DNA of 64,000 nucleotides from Rhodobacteraceae bacterium HTCC2150. Its GTDB lineage: Bacteria > Pseudomonadota > Alphaproteobacteria > Rhodobacterales > Rhodobacteraceae. Positions 42,325 through 51,115 of this stretch are shown piece after piece. A program made the translations under genes and the position numbers. Where the stretch lies: positions 558,001 through 622,000 of the forward strand of contig AAXZ01000001.1 of assembly GCA_000169395.1 (NCBI GenBank), in the 5' to 3' direction. Under the pieces are notes generated by a model. It was not told where the DNA came from and ran no database searches. It was given only the letters and a program-made list of their open reading frames with translations. Positions within the stretch are counted from its first letter, which is position 1, and each line of letters begins with the position of its first letter.

Positions 42325-45300
42325 TAAAAATCGGCCAAAGCAAAAGTTGCGTCAGGCGCGTCAGAGAAGGCTACCTCTTCGATAGCTGCTAATGTGAATG
42401 ATTTAGCGCCCGCGCTGGCGATGACCAAACCTTTCACAGTTTCAGTGGCATCAAAAAATGTGTAATCGGTGATCGATCCGGGCAACATTGCCAAATCCCG
42501 GCCTTTGCCGCCGTGCAAACGATCGCTACGCCCGTTCGCAACTAGGATGTCGTCACCCAATCCGCCGATCAAAATATCCGGTTTGCTGGTGCCCTCAAGA
42601 CGATCAGCGCCTTCGCCACCTATGAACAAATCACCGTGATCAAATGTGCCTTCGCGGCCCGCTTCCCACCAAGCAGGTGTTTCGGCATGATAAGCCTCGA
42701 CTGCAGTTGCTCTTGGATTTTCATCTTCAATAAAGCGGCGCATGCCCCAGCTGCCGTGTTCGCTGGAACTGGCAACATCGACGAACAAATTGAACATTGT
42801 ACCACCAGCCTTGCGCCAGCCAGAAAGCAGCTCTTGGTAAAGTTCACCCATTTCTGCTGTATAATTTAGATGTTGGAAAAACCCGGACAAGTCCTCGTTT
42901 AAGGACCACTCACCGATCCCGACGACGTGTGTGCCACCCTCGTACATGATCATTTTTAGCCCATGTTCATTTGCGATGTTCGTTTGAAGGGGCAGAATAG
43001 ATTCTGTCAGTTCCTTTAGCGACCCCGATCTTAGTGCCGCAATGGCTGGTGCCACGGCGGGTTCAAACAGCCGTTCTTCAACATACAAGCGCAAGCGAAC
43101 GCGACTGTAGCCTAACTCTTGGCCCTCAGCCGTTGCATTTGCGCGTGCGTCTTCAAGCCAACCCAACACCTTTTCTGGCCCGTCTTCATATCCAAGATCA
43201 AACCCGAAATATCCGGTGACGGCATAAGCATCAAATCGTTCAACAGGGGGCCGATTGGTGGGATCCTCCGCTAACCAAAGTGGGGCGTAGAATAGCCCCT
43301 GTTCTAGGCCAACCCAATCAGTGTGTGTTGCCAAAACTTTGACCAGCCGTTCAGATTGATCACCAAACGCGGCATCCCAAATATCAGCCATTTGCGCTGC
43401 TCGCATCCCAGTATATTGCATCCATGAATCATCTGCGGCGTTCTTGCCCCAACGTTCGTCGGCACCGACACGCGCCCAGACCGCCTGTAAGAAGGTAAAA
43501 TTCCAAATCTCATTGGAAAATTCGACATAGGCGACAAGTTCCGGATCAAGGTAATCACGTACAAATGCGGCAAATTCGGCCATATAATCATCAGTCGCCA
43601 TATGAGGCATGTTGAACCAAGGATCGGCGGATATTTCATTGGCAAGTGCAACCATCACTTCAACAGGTGCCCCGCGCCAACCCCAAGTAAAATCATCATA
43701 GCGGGGACGGCTGTTCCAATCTGTGGCAGGGGATCCATTTGTGAACATCCAATCCATAAAACGAACAGAACGTGCATCTGCGACGCGTTTGATCCAATCA
43801 GGATTGAATATTGCACCGACCTCGGCCAATTCAATTTGATCTTCGCGAACGACATGAATGTTTCGAATGTAATCACCGGTGTTTTCTGGATCGGTGCTAT
43901 TTAACCGAATGCCAACAAGGCCCTCTCCAGATGTGTAATCAAACCAAATCTCACCATCGGAGTATTTTGTTCGGCGCACGCGTCCTGTCATGATGATTTT
44001 GCCACTGCCCTCATAGGTTAGGCGATAACGGGCGTTGAGGGCTGTTGCCGCTTCGGGTTGGTTTGTCAGAAACAAAGTCTCTAAGGCATCGGCGCCGTCT
44101 GGAATGAATTTGGGCCATCCTTGATCATCTAAGGCACCTTGGGCGACGATTTCTTTGAACAACATTGACCCCCATTGTTCACCTTTATGCCCAACCCAAG
44201 GTCGCGCTGATTTCATATAATCGATAAAGGGTTGCTGGGTGGACCAATCGGCAATGCCATTTAACCCCATCGCAAGCGAGGGATTTGACAAACCCAATGC
44301 CGGCGCACGTTCAACACGTGTTGGGATAGGCTTTGTTATTTTTGGGGCAGCAGTTACCTGAACTGGTACTTCAACGTCCTCGGATTGAGGAACTTCAGGC
44401 AATGGCTCTGCCTTTAACGGTGCAGCAAGTGCCTGTTGGTTTACGGCTATTTCAATTGAGATCAGCGCGCGAATGTCTTGCCAATTGGCAGCAATCAAAG
44501 GATGCAAGCTTTCAGGTAACTCTGCGAAGTTGGGCAGCTCGCTGTCAAAAAGTGCCGCGTAGGTTATCGCGCCTGCAAGAAAATAAAGATTGGCCGTGCC
44601 GTGTGGTGCCTCGTCTTGATAAAGGTCCTCGGCTGAAATTTTTGATAATTCAGTATCCTTGAACAGTTTTGCCAAAACAGTCGCGACTGGAACAAGTTGT
44701 ATTTTAAGATCCGGCCGCGCCTTTAATAGGCTCTCGTGATAGTTAACAAACCAGTCATGATACTGTGTTTGCGTAAATTTGTGATAACGGCGCAGGTCTC
44801 GTGCGCTGGGCGGAAAACGTCGTGCAACGCCAGCCATTTCTGGCCACCCTTCGTATAATAGAAATTTGGGTGCGGAACCTGTTGCTGTTACCTGATCAAT
44901 GATTTGCAACGTAGCTGACAAGGGGCTGGCGTTTTCTGGATTATCGCCCTCATAGGGCAAGTCTGGGCCTTGGTATTGAATGAAATTGGCAGGCGTGATC
45001 ATCACATGATCAAAACCCGCCCGTCCAAATGGTTGGTTATCGGAATCCCAAACACTTTGGACTCCGCGAAAGGACCAATTTGCAATAGGTGGGAAATCAG
45101 TCGCAAAATTTCGAAGGAATCCCCATTGGCCATCAATAGCAAAACTCTGTCCATTGGCGTCTGCAAAGAAATCGACCCAATAAGGAACAGTGGTTTCATC
45201 ACTGTCAGTCAGATGATGCACGAGTGAATTGCCATAAATAAAGGCTTTCACCCTGTCAGGGGCGGCCAATACGGGGGCAATCATTACACAAGACCAAACA

Positions 45301-45338
45301 GTAATGGCCAAAAGAAAACGGGACAAATTCAGAATCAT
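42321..45338 (-). CDS. secreted SGNH-like/glycoside hydrolase-like protein with C-terminal RTX repeats
   Basis: Predicted exported protein, 1005 residues. The ATG at 45338 gives a signal peptide (MILNLSRFLLAITVW, cleaved near ALA at 25). The N-terminal part (about 30-290) begins AFIYGNSLVHHLT, reminiscent of SGNH hydrolases. A proline-rich linker (about 300-345) follows. The middle domain (about 345-890) resembles a clan GH-A TIM barrel: VEFSNEIWN puts a candidate acid/base Glu at about residue 610 and MIMYEGGTH a candidate nucleophile at about 800. The last 106 residues carry RTX nonapeptides (GGEGADRLEG, GGLGDDILV, GGKGRDLA) that bind calcium. RTX tails are usually paired with type I secretion and no signal peptide, so the two signals conflict. 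A role in trimming extracellular polysaccharide is inference. Confidence 0.8.
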   Translation of the reverse strand: MILNLSRFLLAITVWSCVMIAPVLAAPDRVKAFIYGNSLVHHLTDSDETTVPYWVDFFADANGQSFAIDGQWGFLRNFATDFPPIANWSFRGVQSVWDSDNQPFGRAGFDHVMITPANFIQYQGPDLPYEGDNPENASPLSATLQIIDQVTATGSAPKFLLYEGWPEMAGVARRFPPSARDLRRYHKFTQTQYHDWFVNYHESLLKARPDLKIQLVPVATVLAKLFKDTELSKISAEDLYQDEAPHGTANLYFLAGAITYAALFDSELPNFAELPESLHPLIAANWQDIRALISIEIAVNQQALAAPLKAEPLPEVPQSEDVEVPVQVTAAPKITKPIPTRVERAPALGLSNPSLAMGLNGIADWSTQQPFIDYMKSARPWVGHKGEQWGSMLFKEIVAQGALDDQGWPKFIPDGADALETLFLTNQPEAATALNARYRLTYEGSGKIIMTGRVRRTKYSDGEIWFDYTSGEGLVGIRLNSTDPENTGDYIRNIHVVREDQIELAEVGAIFNPDWIKRVADARSVRFMDWMFTNGSPATDWNSRPRYDDFTWGWRGAPVEVMVALANEISADPWFNMPHMATDDYMAEFAAFVRDYLDPELVAYVEFSNEIWNFTFLQAVWARVGADERWGKNAADDSWMQYTGMRAAQMADIWDAAFGDQSERLVKVLATHTDWVGLEQGLFYAPLWLAEDPTNRPPVERFDAYAVTGYFGFDLGYEDGPEKVLGWLEDARANATAEGQELGYSRVRLRLYVEERLFEPAVAPAIAALRSGSLKELTESILPLQTNIANEHGLKMIMYEGGTHVVGIGEWSLNEDLSGFFQHLNYTAEMGELYQELLSGWRKAGGTMFNLFVDVASSSEHGSWGMRRFIEDENPRATAVEAYHAETPAWWEAGREGTFDHGDLFIGGEGADRLEGTSKPDILIGGLGDDILVANGRSDRLHGGKGRDLAMLPGSITDYTFFDATETVKGLVIASAGAKSFTLAAIEEVAFSDAPDATFALADFY

Positions 45339-45452
45339 GGGGCAACTATGGCGCTGCTTTGTGGCCTGATAAAGGAAATTCTGGCACATAACGTGGGTTT
45401 GATTTACCAAGATGGTTCTGATCAAGAAATATATGAAACGAGGCGACGGTTT

Positions 45453-46103
45453 ATGGGCGAAATAATGTTGGTACGTCACGGTCAAGCCAATACGGGTGCG
45501 ACAGACGAAGCAAGCTATGACAAATTGAGCAGTCTTGGTCATACACAGTCAAAATGGTTGGGTGATTATTTGCACGATCACGATATGAAATTCGATCGTG
45601 TTGTTTCTGGAACTTTGCGCCGACATAAAGAAACCCGTTCTGGAATGGGTCTTACGGCATGTGCCGAAGACGACAGATTAAATGAGATGCAATATTTCCC
45701 AATGGCCGAGGCGCTTGAACGGCGCACAGGAAGGCCCGTTCCCACAGACCCTGTAAGTTTTGCTACCCACGTGCCGATCACGATGCAGGCATGGAAAGAC
45801 GATGAACTAAGCGACATTCCCGAAACTTACACAAGTTTTGAAAACCGTATTTGGGATGTTATGCAGGAAGCACTAATCAGCGATCAACGTATTGTTTATG
45901 TAACCTCGGGCGGCGTCATTTCCGTTGTTATGGCGCGAATATTAGGGCTGGAAGTGCCTGCCATGGCATCGATTTTACTGCAAATTCGAAATAGTTCGTA
46001 TCATCGTATTTCTCGCCACAACGGCCAACTGCACCTTCATCAATTTAACGCGACACCGCATTTGGCACACCCAGAACGCGCCCATGCGTTGACGTTTGTT
46101 TAA
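45453..46103 (+). CDS. histidine phosphatase family protein
   Basis: Phosphoglycerate mutase-like hydrolase, 216 residues from this start. The catalytic RHG motif is in MLVRHGQAN at about residues 5-13; an Arg in VSGTLRRHKET and a conserved ITSGG-like VTSGGVISV follow. The start was placed at the ATG 45453 (GAGGCGA upstream) since the longer frame from 45348 runs into the divergent RTX gene. The next gene (saccharopine dehydrogenase) starts 9 bp on, so the two form an operon. The substrate is not evident. Confidence 0.88.
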   Translation: MGEIMLVRHGQANTGATDEASYDKLSSLGHTQSKWLGDYLHDHDMKFDRVVSGTLRRHKETRSGMGLTACAEDDRLNEMQYFPMAEALERRTGRPVPTDPVSFATHVPITMQAWKDDELSDIPETYTSFENRIWDVMQEALISDQRIVYVTSGGVISVVMARILGLEVPAMASILLQIRNSSYHRISRHNGQLHLHQFNATPHLAHPERAHALTFV

Positions 46104-46112
46104 GGATACCAA

Positions 46113-47153
46113 ATGACACATTTATGGGTAAGAGCTGAACAACGGGCACACGAAAAACGTGTTGGCATAACGCCTGAAGGTGCAATGGCTTTGATCAACG
46201 CGGGCATGAAAGTCAGCGTTGAGGAAAGCAGCCAAAGAATTATTCCCATCGCTGACTACGCAGATGTTGGCTGTGATATTAAGGCCGAAAATTCGTGGCC
46301 CGCTGCACCGGCAGACGCAATAATTTTTGGCCTGAAAGAATTGCCAGACGACGGAACGCCCCTGTGGCACCGACACATCATGTTTGGGCATGCCTTCAAA
46401 GGTCAGCCATCAGGGCGCATTTTGCTGGACCGATTTGTTGCAGGCAACGGTACACTTTTTGATTTGGAGTATCTTGTGGATGAGGCTGCGCGACGTGTAG
46501 CCGCCTTTGGGTATTGGGCTGGGTATGCTGGTGCCGCAGTCGCTCTGAAGTGTTGGGTGGCACAAAAAAATGGCGGAACTGCTGGTGCCGTGCATGACTA
46601 CACAAATGCCGAAGAACTTGTGGCTGAATTGGCGTTAGAGCTGGGGCAGGGCGATCGACCCTCCGCGTTGATCATTGGCGCACTTGGTCGTGTGGGAACA
46701 GGCGCTGCTGATCTATGTGCAAGATTGGATGTTATGACGACAAAATGGGACTTGGCTGAAACGGCAAGTGGTGGTCCTTTTCCAGAAATCATGAATCACG
46801 AAATATTCTTGAATTGTATTTTGGCGCGCCCAGGAACGCCCACTTTTGTGCCAGTATCAGCTAAGCAAAGCGAACGAAAATTATCGGTTATTGGGGATAT
46901 TGCCTGTGACCCTGACAGCGATTTTTCCCCGATCAAAGTTTATGATCGTGTGACAGATTGGGAGGCACCAGCATTGCGAGTCGCTGATGCGCCAGTTTTG
47001 GATGTTACAGCCATAGATAATTTGCCGTCGATGTTACCACTGGAAAGCAGCCAAGATTTTGCTGCTCAGCTATTGCCAAGTTTACTGGGCCTATCTGATA
47101 TTTCCTCAGGTGTATGGACGCGCGCATCTGCTACTTTTGCTGAGCACGCATAA
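46113..47153 (+). CDS. saccharopine dehydrogenase (L-lysine forming type, LYS1-like)
   Basis: NAD-dependent dehydrogenase, 346 residues. The N-terminus LWVRAEQRAHEKRVGITPEGA with KRVGITP belongs to the alanine dehydrogenase/saccharopine dehydrogenase N-terminal fold. IIFGLKELP and MFGHAFKGQ are the fungal LYS1 segments. The Rossmann part has ALIIGALGRVGTGA. The reaction is saccharopine to lysine plus 2-oxoglutarate in yeast; in bacteria the direction is often lysine breakdown. AAGGA precedes the start. It follows the histidine phosphatase by 9 bp and converges on the ornithine cyclodeaminase gene. Confidence 0.9.
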   Translation: MTHLWVRAEQRAHEKRVGITPEGAMALINAGMKVSVEESSQRIIPIADYADVGCDIKAENSWPAAPADAIIFGLKELPDDGTPLWHRHIMFGHAFKGQPSGRILLDRFVAGNGTLFDLEYLVDEAARRVAAFGYWAGYAGAAVALKCWVAQKNGGTAGAVHDYTNAEELVAELALELGQGDRPSALIIGALGRVGTGAADLCARLDVMTTKWDLAETASGGPFPEIMNHEIFLNCILARPGTPTFVPVSAKQSERKLSVIGDIACDPDSDFSPIKVYDRVTDWEAPALRVADAPVLDVTAIDNLPSMLPLESSQDFAAQLLPSLLGLSDISSGVWTRASATFAEHA

Positions 47154-47156
47154 CAA

Positions 47157-48206
47157 TCAAGAACGTCTGTTAACCATTCCGAATAAATCGCGGGGATCAT
47201 CTGGGTCAGCCAGCATGTCAAGTTTTTCAAAAAACGCAGTACCTGCAATTTTCGTATGCACATATCGAAGGGCTGAAAAATCTTCGATGGCAAAACCGAC
47301 GCTGTCAAATAATGTGATTTGATCCGCATTTGTCCGTCCCGACGCTTGGCCTAACATTACCTTCCACAGCTCTGTGACGGGGAATTCAGGGTCTAATTGC
47401 TGAATTTCACCCTCGATACGGGTTTGTGGGGGATATTCAACAAAAACGGATGACCTGTGCAGAATATCTTGGTGCAATTCTGTTTTTCCCGGACAGTCGC
47501 CACCAATTGCATTGATGTGTACGCCTGCGCCAATCATGTTGTCGGTTAAGATTGTCGCGCTTTGTTTATCAGCTGTGCAAGTGGTGATAATTTCAGTCCC
47601 CTCGATTGCTTGTTCGCTACTTGAGCAGGGCGTCACTATTAGCCCGGTTTCCGACAGATTTTTTGCCGCCTTGCGGGTTGCTGCTGGATCAATATCAAAA
47701 AGGCGTACGTGGGTAATTCCGCAGATGGCTTTCATTGCCAGCGCCTGAAATTCACATTGCGCACCGTTGCCTATCAGCGCCAATGTCTTGGCGTGCTTCG
47801 GTGCTAAATACTTTGCAACCAATGCCGAGGTTGCGGCCGTACGCAATGCGGTCAGAATTGTCATTTCTGAAAGTAATATTGGATACCCGTTTGAAACGGA
47901 AGAAAGTACGCCGAAGGCCGTGACCGTCTGAAATCCTTCTTTCATGTTTTTTGGGTGACCGTTTACATATTTGAAACCATAGTTTTCTGCGTCCGCGGTT
48001 GGCATCAATTCAATTACACCGTCATGCGAATGGCTGGCCACACGGGGTGTTTTGTCAAATTCGGGCCAGCGTTTGAAATCAGCTTCAATAAAATCCGCCA
48101 ACTCACGCATGCATTCTTCAAGGCCGATGTGGTTCACCAGTTGCATCATGTTGTCCACAGAAACAAACGGCACATAGGCAAGGTTCGAGGCTTTGGGGTA
48201 AGTCAT
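47157..48206 (-). CDS. ornithine cyclodeaminase
   Basis: Converts L-ornithine to L-proline and ammonia using internal NAD; 349 residues from this start, typical length. Motifs: ALIGNGAQCEFQALA (dinucleotide binding) at about residues 137-151, TALRTAATSALVAKYL before it, and AIGGDCPGKTEL carrying the catalytic Asp near residue 230. The start at 48206 (MTYPKASN) has a GAGA ribosome-binding site; a longer frame from 48248 would run into the arginase gene. It follows the arginase gene directly, giving arginine to ornithine to proline in one operon. Confidence 0.94.
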   Translation of the reverse strand: MTYPKASNLAYVPFVSVDNMMQLVNHIGLEECMRELADFIEADFKRWPEFDKTPRVASHSHDGVIELMPTADAENYGFKYVNGHPKNMKEGFQTVTAFGVLSSVSNGYPILLSEMTILTALRTAATSALVAKYLAPKHAKTLALIGNGAQCEFQALAMKAICGITHVRLFDIDPAATRKAAKNLSETGLIVTPCSSSEQAIEGTEIITTCTADKQSATILTDNMIGAGVHINAIGGDCPGKTELHQDILHRSSVFVEYPPQTRIEGEIQQLDPEFPVTELWKVMLGQASGRTNADQITLFDSVGFAIEDFSALRYVHTKIAGTAFFEKLDMLADPDDPRDLFGMVNRRS

Positions 48207-48207
48207 A

Positions 48208-49137
48208 TTAATATCTCGCTGTTTTACGATCAAGAACGCGACGGCCAAACAAACTGGCGGTTAGGTCGCACAATAAATGGGCCGTTTTTCCACGTTCATC
48301 CAAAAAGGGGTTCAATTCGACGAGATCAAGAGAAGTTACAAGCTCGCTGTCGTGAAGCATTTCCATTATTAAATGCGCCTCGCGGAAAGTGGCACCGCCT
48401 GGGACAGTTGTACCAACCGCTGGGGCAATTGAGGGATCCAGAAAGTCTACGTCAAAACTGACGTGTAAGTGGCCGTCCGCCGCCTTTACACGTTCTAAGA
48501 ATTCAGCCAATGGTTTGGCCACGCCTAATTCATCAATGGCACGCATATCAAAAACATTGATACCAAGTTCATCGATACGTTTAGACTCTGCCGGATCAAC
48601 CGACCGAATACCCATCATTGTTATGTTCTTTGGGTCAACACTTTTGGCAAGGGGCGGAAAGCTATCAAAACCTTCTTGTCCTGTGAAATAAGCCACAGGG
48701 GTTCCGTGTAAATTGCCGCTGTCCGTACTGTCTGGGGTGTGCAAATCGGGATGCGCATCCAGCCAAAGGACAAAAAGGGGCTTTTTCTCATCGGCTGCAT
48801 GCTTTGACATACCAGCGATTGTTCCCGCAGAAAGGCTGTGATCGCCCCCAAGGAAAATAGGAAAGTCACTGTTCTTGGCCGCGGAATATGCCGCGTCGGT
48901 TAGAATTTTGGTCCAACCAACAGTTTCGGCAAGATTATGGATTGCCGAATTTGGATGGGCCACAACATTTGCTGCTACATTGACTAAATCGCCTTGGTCA
49001 CTAACTCGCCATCCCATGGTTTCCAGCATCTCTGCGATGCCCGCAGTGCGCAATGCAGCTGGACCCATCACACATCCTGGTTGACTTGCGCCGGTTTGCA
49101 CAGGTGCACCGACAATTTGACAGGTTTTGGGAGCCAT
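48208..49137 (-). CDS. arginase
   Basis: Mn-dependent hydrolase of L-arginine to L-ornithine and urea; 309 residues from this start. Metal-binding motifs are GGDHSLSAGT (about 96-105), WLDAHPDLHTP (about 120-130) and SFDVDFLDPSIAP (about 225-237). The AAGGA upstream of 49137 (MAPKTCQIV) supports that start over the longer frame from 49179. Its stop is 1 bp from the ornithine cyclodeaminase start. The Lrp-family gene diverges from it, so arginine or ornithine induction is likely. Confidence 0.95.
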   Translation of the reverse strand: MAPKTCQIVGAPVQTGASQPGCVMGPAALRTAGIAEMLETMGWRVSDQGDLVNVAANVVAHPNSAIHNLAETVGWTKILTDAAYSAAKNSDFPIFLGGDHSLSAGTIAGMSKHAADEKKPLFVLWLDAHPDLHTPDSTDSGNLHGTPVAYFTGQEGFDSFPPLAKSVDPKNITMMGIRSVDPAESKRIDELGINVFDMRAIDELGVAKPLAEFLERVKAADGHLHVSFDVDFLDPSIAPAVGTTVPGGATFREAHLIMEMLHDSELVTSLDLVELNPFLDERGKTAHLLCDLTASLFGRRVLDRKTARY

Positions 49138-49225
49138 TTGAACGTTCCTTGATTTTCTTTTCATCAAGGTACTTTGCAATTTGTGTATATTTTACCACCT
49201 AAATAGATCAAAATGATAAGAAATT

Positions 49226-49254
49226 TTGACAAATTGATAATTAAAAATTACAAA
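49226..49254 (+). promoter_or_regulatory. candidate sigma-70 promoter for the Lrp-family gene
   Basis: TTGACA at 49226-49231 and TACAAA at 49249-49254 with a 17-bp spacer. The -35 is a perfect consensus; the -10 has four of six matches. The expected start of transcription is at about 49261, next to the ATG at 49262, suggesting a leaderless or nearly leaderless mRNA. The flanking 120 bp are AT-rich, as expected for an Lrp-type operator. Confidence 0.4.
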
Positions 49255-49261
49255 ATGCATA

Positions 49262-49687
49262 ATGAAACAAGTTTTGGACCAGACAGACCACCGAATTTTA
49301 TCGGCATTGCGCAAAAACGCACGCGCGTCTTTGACCGAACTTTCCGGCTTGTTGGGCATTACACGCGCTACAACAAAGGCGCGACTTGACCGGCTTACGA
49401 CCACAGGCGTAATTAGGCGGTTCACCATCGAAACTGGTCTGCAAGAAAACGATTTAGTGCGTGCGGTCATGACAGTTCAGTTGCAAGGGTCGATGTCCCG
49501 CTCGGTCATTCGAGCACTGAGAGCAGTGCCAGAAATTCAGAACTTGTATTCGACCAACGGCGCGTGGGATTTGGTCGCCGAAATTCAAACCGAAAATTTA
49601 CAAAGCTTTGATCGCGTTCTGCGACAAGTGCGAGAAATCAATGGCGTATTAAATAGTGAAACAAGCCTGTTATTGGATGTTGCGTGA
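49262..49687 (+). CDS. Lrp/AsnC family transcriptional regulator
   Basis: DNA-binding regulator, 141 residues. N-terminal helix-turn-helix at about 18-45 (LTELSGLLGITRATTKARLDRL) with TGVIRRF; the C-terminal RAM-type domain includes VRAVMTVQLQGSM and LYSTNGAWDLVAEIQ. It is divergent from the arginase operon and probably regulates it, with arginine or ornithine as ligand; this is inference from position. No ribosome-binding site precedes the ATG. It overlaps the next gene by TGATG. Confidence 0.93.
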   Translation: MKQVLDQTDHRILSALRKNARASLTELSGLLGITRATTKARLDRLTTTGVIRRFTIETGLQENDLVRAVMTVQLQGSMSRSVIRALRAVPEIQNLYSTNGAWDLVAEIQTENLQSFDRVLRQVREINGVLNSETSLLLDVA

Positions 49688-50619
49688 TGGATGAAATGAA
49701 TGTTGGAACTTCTGTTTCTAGGGCGGATGTAGATTTAGGGTTTAATACCCTAAAGTCTGTTTCCCTTCACCTTGGCGCCCACAAAACGGCGACAACCCAT
49801 TTGCAACGATCCCTAGCACGTGCCCATCGCCGATTGCGACAACGTGGAATTGGTCTTCATGTTGCCGAGAAATTGCGCAATGAAGGCGTGATTATGGGGC
49901 CTGATGTTGAAAAAAGCGCAAGTCCCGAAACAATTCAAACTTGGCGAAATCATTTCATAAAGGCGACGGATGGTTTTGAGCGGGTGGTTATTTCTGACGA
50001 AAACCTTCTAGGTGCGCACCATCGCCCAGGTTTGCCACCTCATTTGAAGATGTACAAAACGGCTGCCAAACGGCTGGCGAAATTGGAACAAGTTTTTGCG
50101 GATACAGAAATGACGGTGTTTTTAGGCATCCGAAACCCAACTGATTATTTAGAATCTAGTTTTTCGCAATCTTTGGTTCATGGGCGCTGGGCCTCGGTCG
50201 AAGAATTTTTGGAATCTGCACCGGTTGCATCAATCCAATGGGCACCACTTGTAAAGAGTCTTGCCGAAAGGTTGCCTGTAGTTTTGTGGCGATATGAAGA
50301 TTATTCGCAATTGTTCCCACAAATCATTTCTAATCTTGTCGATCCAGAATTGGCGGATCGAATTAAGCCAGAAGGCCAGAAGCACCAGATTGGCCTGTCG
50401 GTGAAGGCTGTGGAAATGATTTTGGATAATAAAGTTCTGCACGCCGTACGGACCCGTGCAGAATTTGCCCTATCTGTGCGTGATATGTTTCCACCGGAAA
50501 ACGAAACCGACAAATTCCGCTTTTATGACCGCCTCAGCCGTATGGAAGGAATGACGGCTTATGAAAAAGACGTGGAAGAGATAAAATCCATTCCTAATGT
50601 CACATTTTTGCGCCCGTAA
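49687..50619 (+). CDS. hypothetical protein with sulfotransferase-like P-loop
   Basis: Protein of 310 residues. The region at about 21-40 (VSLHLGAHKTATTHLQRSL) matches the 5'-phosphosulfate-binding loop of bacterial sulfotransferase-like proteins (HxGxHKTGTTxLQ). A second conserved region, MTVFLGIRNPTDYLESSF near 140, fits the 3'-phosphate-binding Arg-Ser element (RNP...SSF). The call is to a superfamily; activity is not shown. It is coupled to the Lrp gene by TGATG. Sulfation of a secreted glycan is one possibility, as the polysaccharide locus lies on the same chromosome arm, but distance and context do not prove it. Confidence 0.72.
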   Translation: MDEMNVGTSVSRADVDLGFNTLKSVSLHLGAHKTATTHLQRSLARAHRRLRQRGIGLHVAEKLRNEGVIMGPDVEKSASPETIQTWRNHFIKATDGFERVVISDENLLGAHHRPGLPPHLKMYKTAAKRLAKLEQVFADTEMTVFLGIRNPTDYLESSFSQSLVHGRWASVEEFLESAPVASIQWAPLVKSLAERLPVVLWRYEDYSQLFPQIISNLVDPELADRIKPEGQKHQIGLSVKAVEMILDNKVLHAVRTRAEFALSVRDMFPPENETDKFRFYDRLSRMEGMTAYEKDVEEIKSIPNVTFLRP

Positions 50620-50709
50620 CGAAATCTTGCGCGATCGTTTTCGTACTATGCCTTGAAATAGGCGGGATTAACTCGTATCTGGCCAGATAAGTGAAAAAAC
50701 AGGTGATAC

Positions 50710-50907
50710 ATGGCTACGGCAAATCCACTACAATTTCTACAACAAGTACGGGCCGAAGTGGCCAAAATCGTTTGGCCGACTCAACGCGAAGTTTTGTTAA
50801 CCACTGCGATGGTATTTGTGATGGCGACGTTGACGGCCATCTTCTTTTTCTTTGTTGATCTGATCATCCGCACTGGCTTGACGTCAGTTTTGGGAATGTT
50901 TGGATAA
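50710..50907 (+). CDS. secE: preprotein translocase subunit SecE
   Basis: Single-span subunit of the SecYEG channel, 65 residues. The conserved amphipathic segment FLQQVRAEVAKIVWPTQREVL, with the KIVWPT motif, precedes one membrane helix (about 30-55). It is first in the secE-nusG-rplKAJL-rpoBC order seen in most bacteria. The leader from 50620 to 50709 contains no tRNA gene. Confidence 0.97.
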   Translation: MATANPLQFLQQVRAEVAKIVWPTQREVLLTTAMVFVMATLTAIFFFFVDLIIRTGLTSVLGMFG

Positions 50908-51043
50908 GCAAAGTCTTTCAAACGGCGGCACGGTTTTTACCCCAAAGCCCTTGAAAACACTTAGGTTCAGTTGTAAGCGGAGCCCTACTTTCCATGAATG
51001 GCGTGCAATGATTCGAGTTGCGCGCTGTTTTTTGTTAGGTGAG

Positions 51044-51093
51044 CAGTTAGCTAACTAACTGAAAAAATGAATGAATAACCGGCTTGGGCCGGT
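51044..51093 (+). other. two stem-loops in the nusG leader
   Basis: A 7-bp stem CAGTTAG/CTAACTG with a 4-base loop (51044-51061) and a 6-bp stem ACCGGC/GCCGGT with a TTGG loop (51078-51093) lie in the secE-nusG gap just ahead of the nusG start at 51116. Neither is followed by a T-run. They may shape the transcript leader or pace transcription; function is not known. Confidence 0.35.
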
Positions 51094-51115
51094 CAGAACT
51101 AGGATGACGAGCAGC

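Noticed and set aside
50620-50709. tRNA gene ahead of secE, common in related genomes
   Set aside because: No cloverleaf or tRNA-like 3' end is present in this gap.
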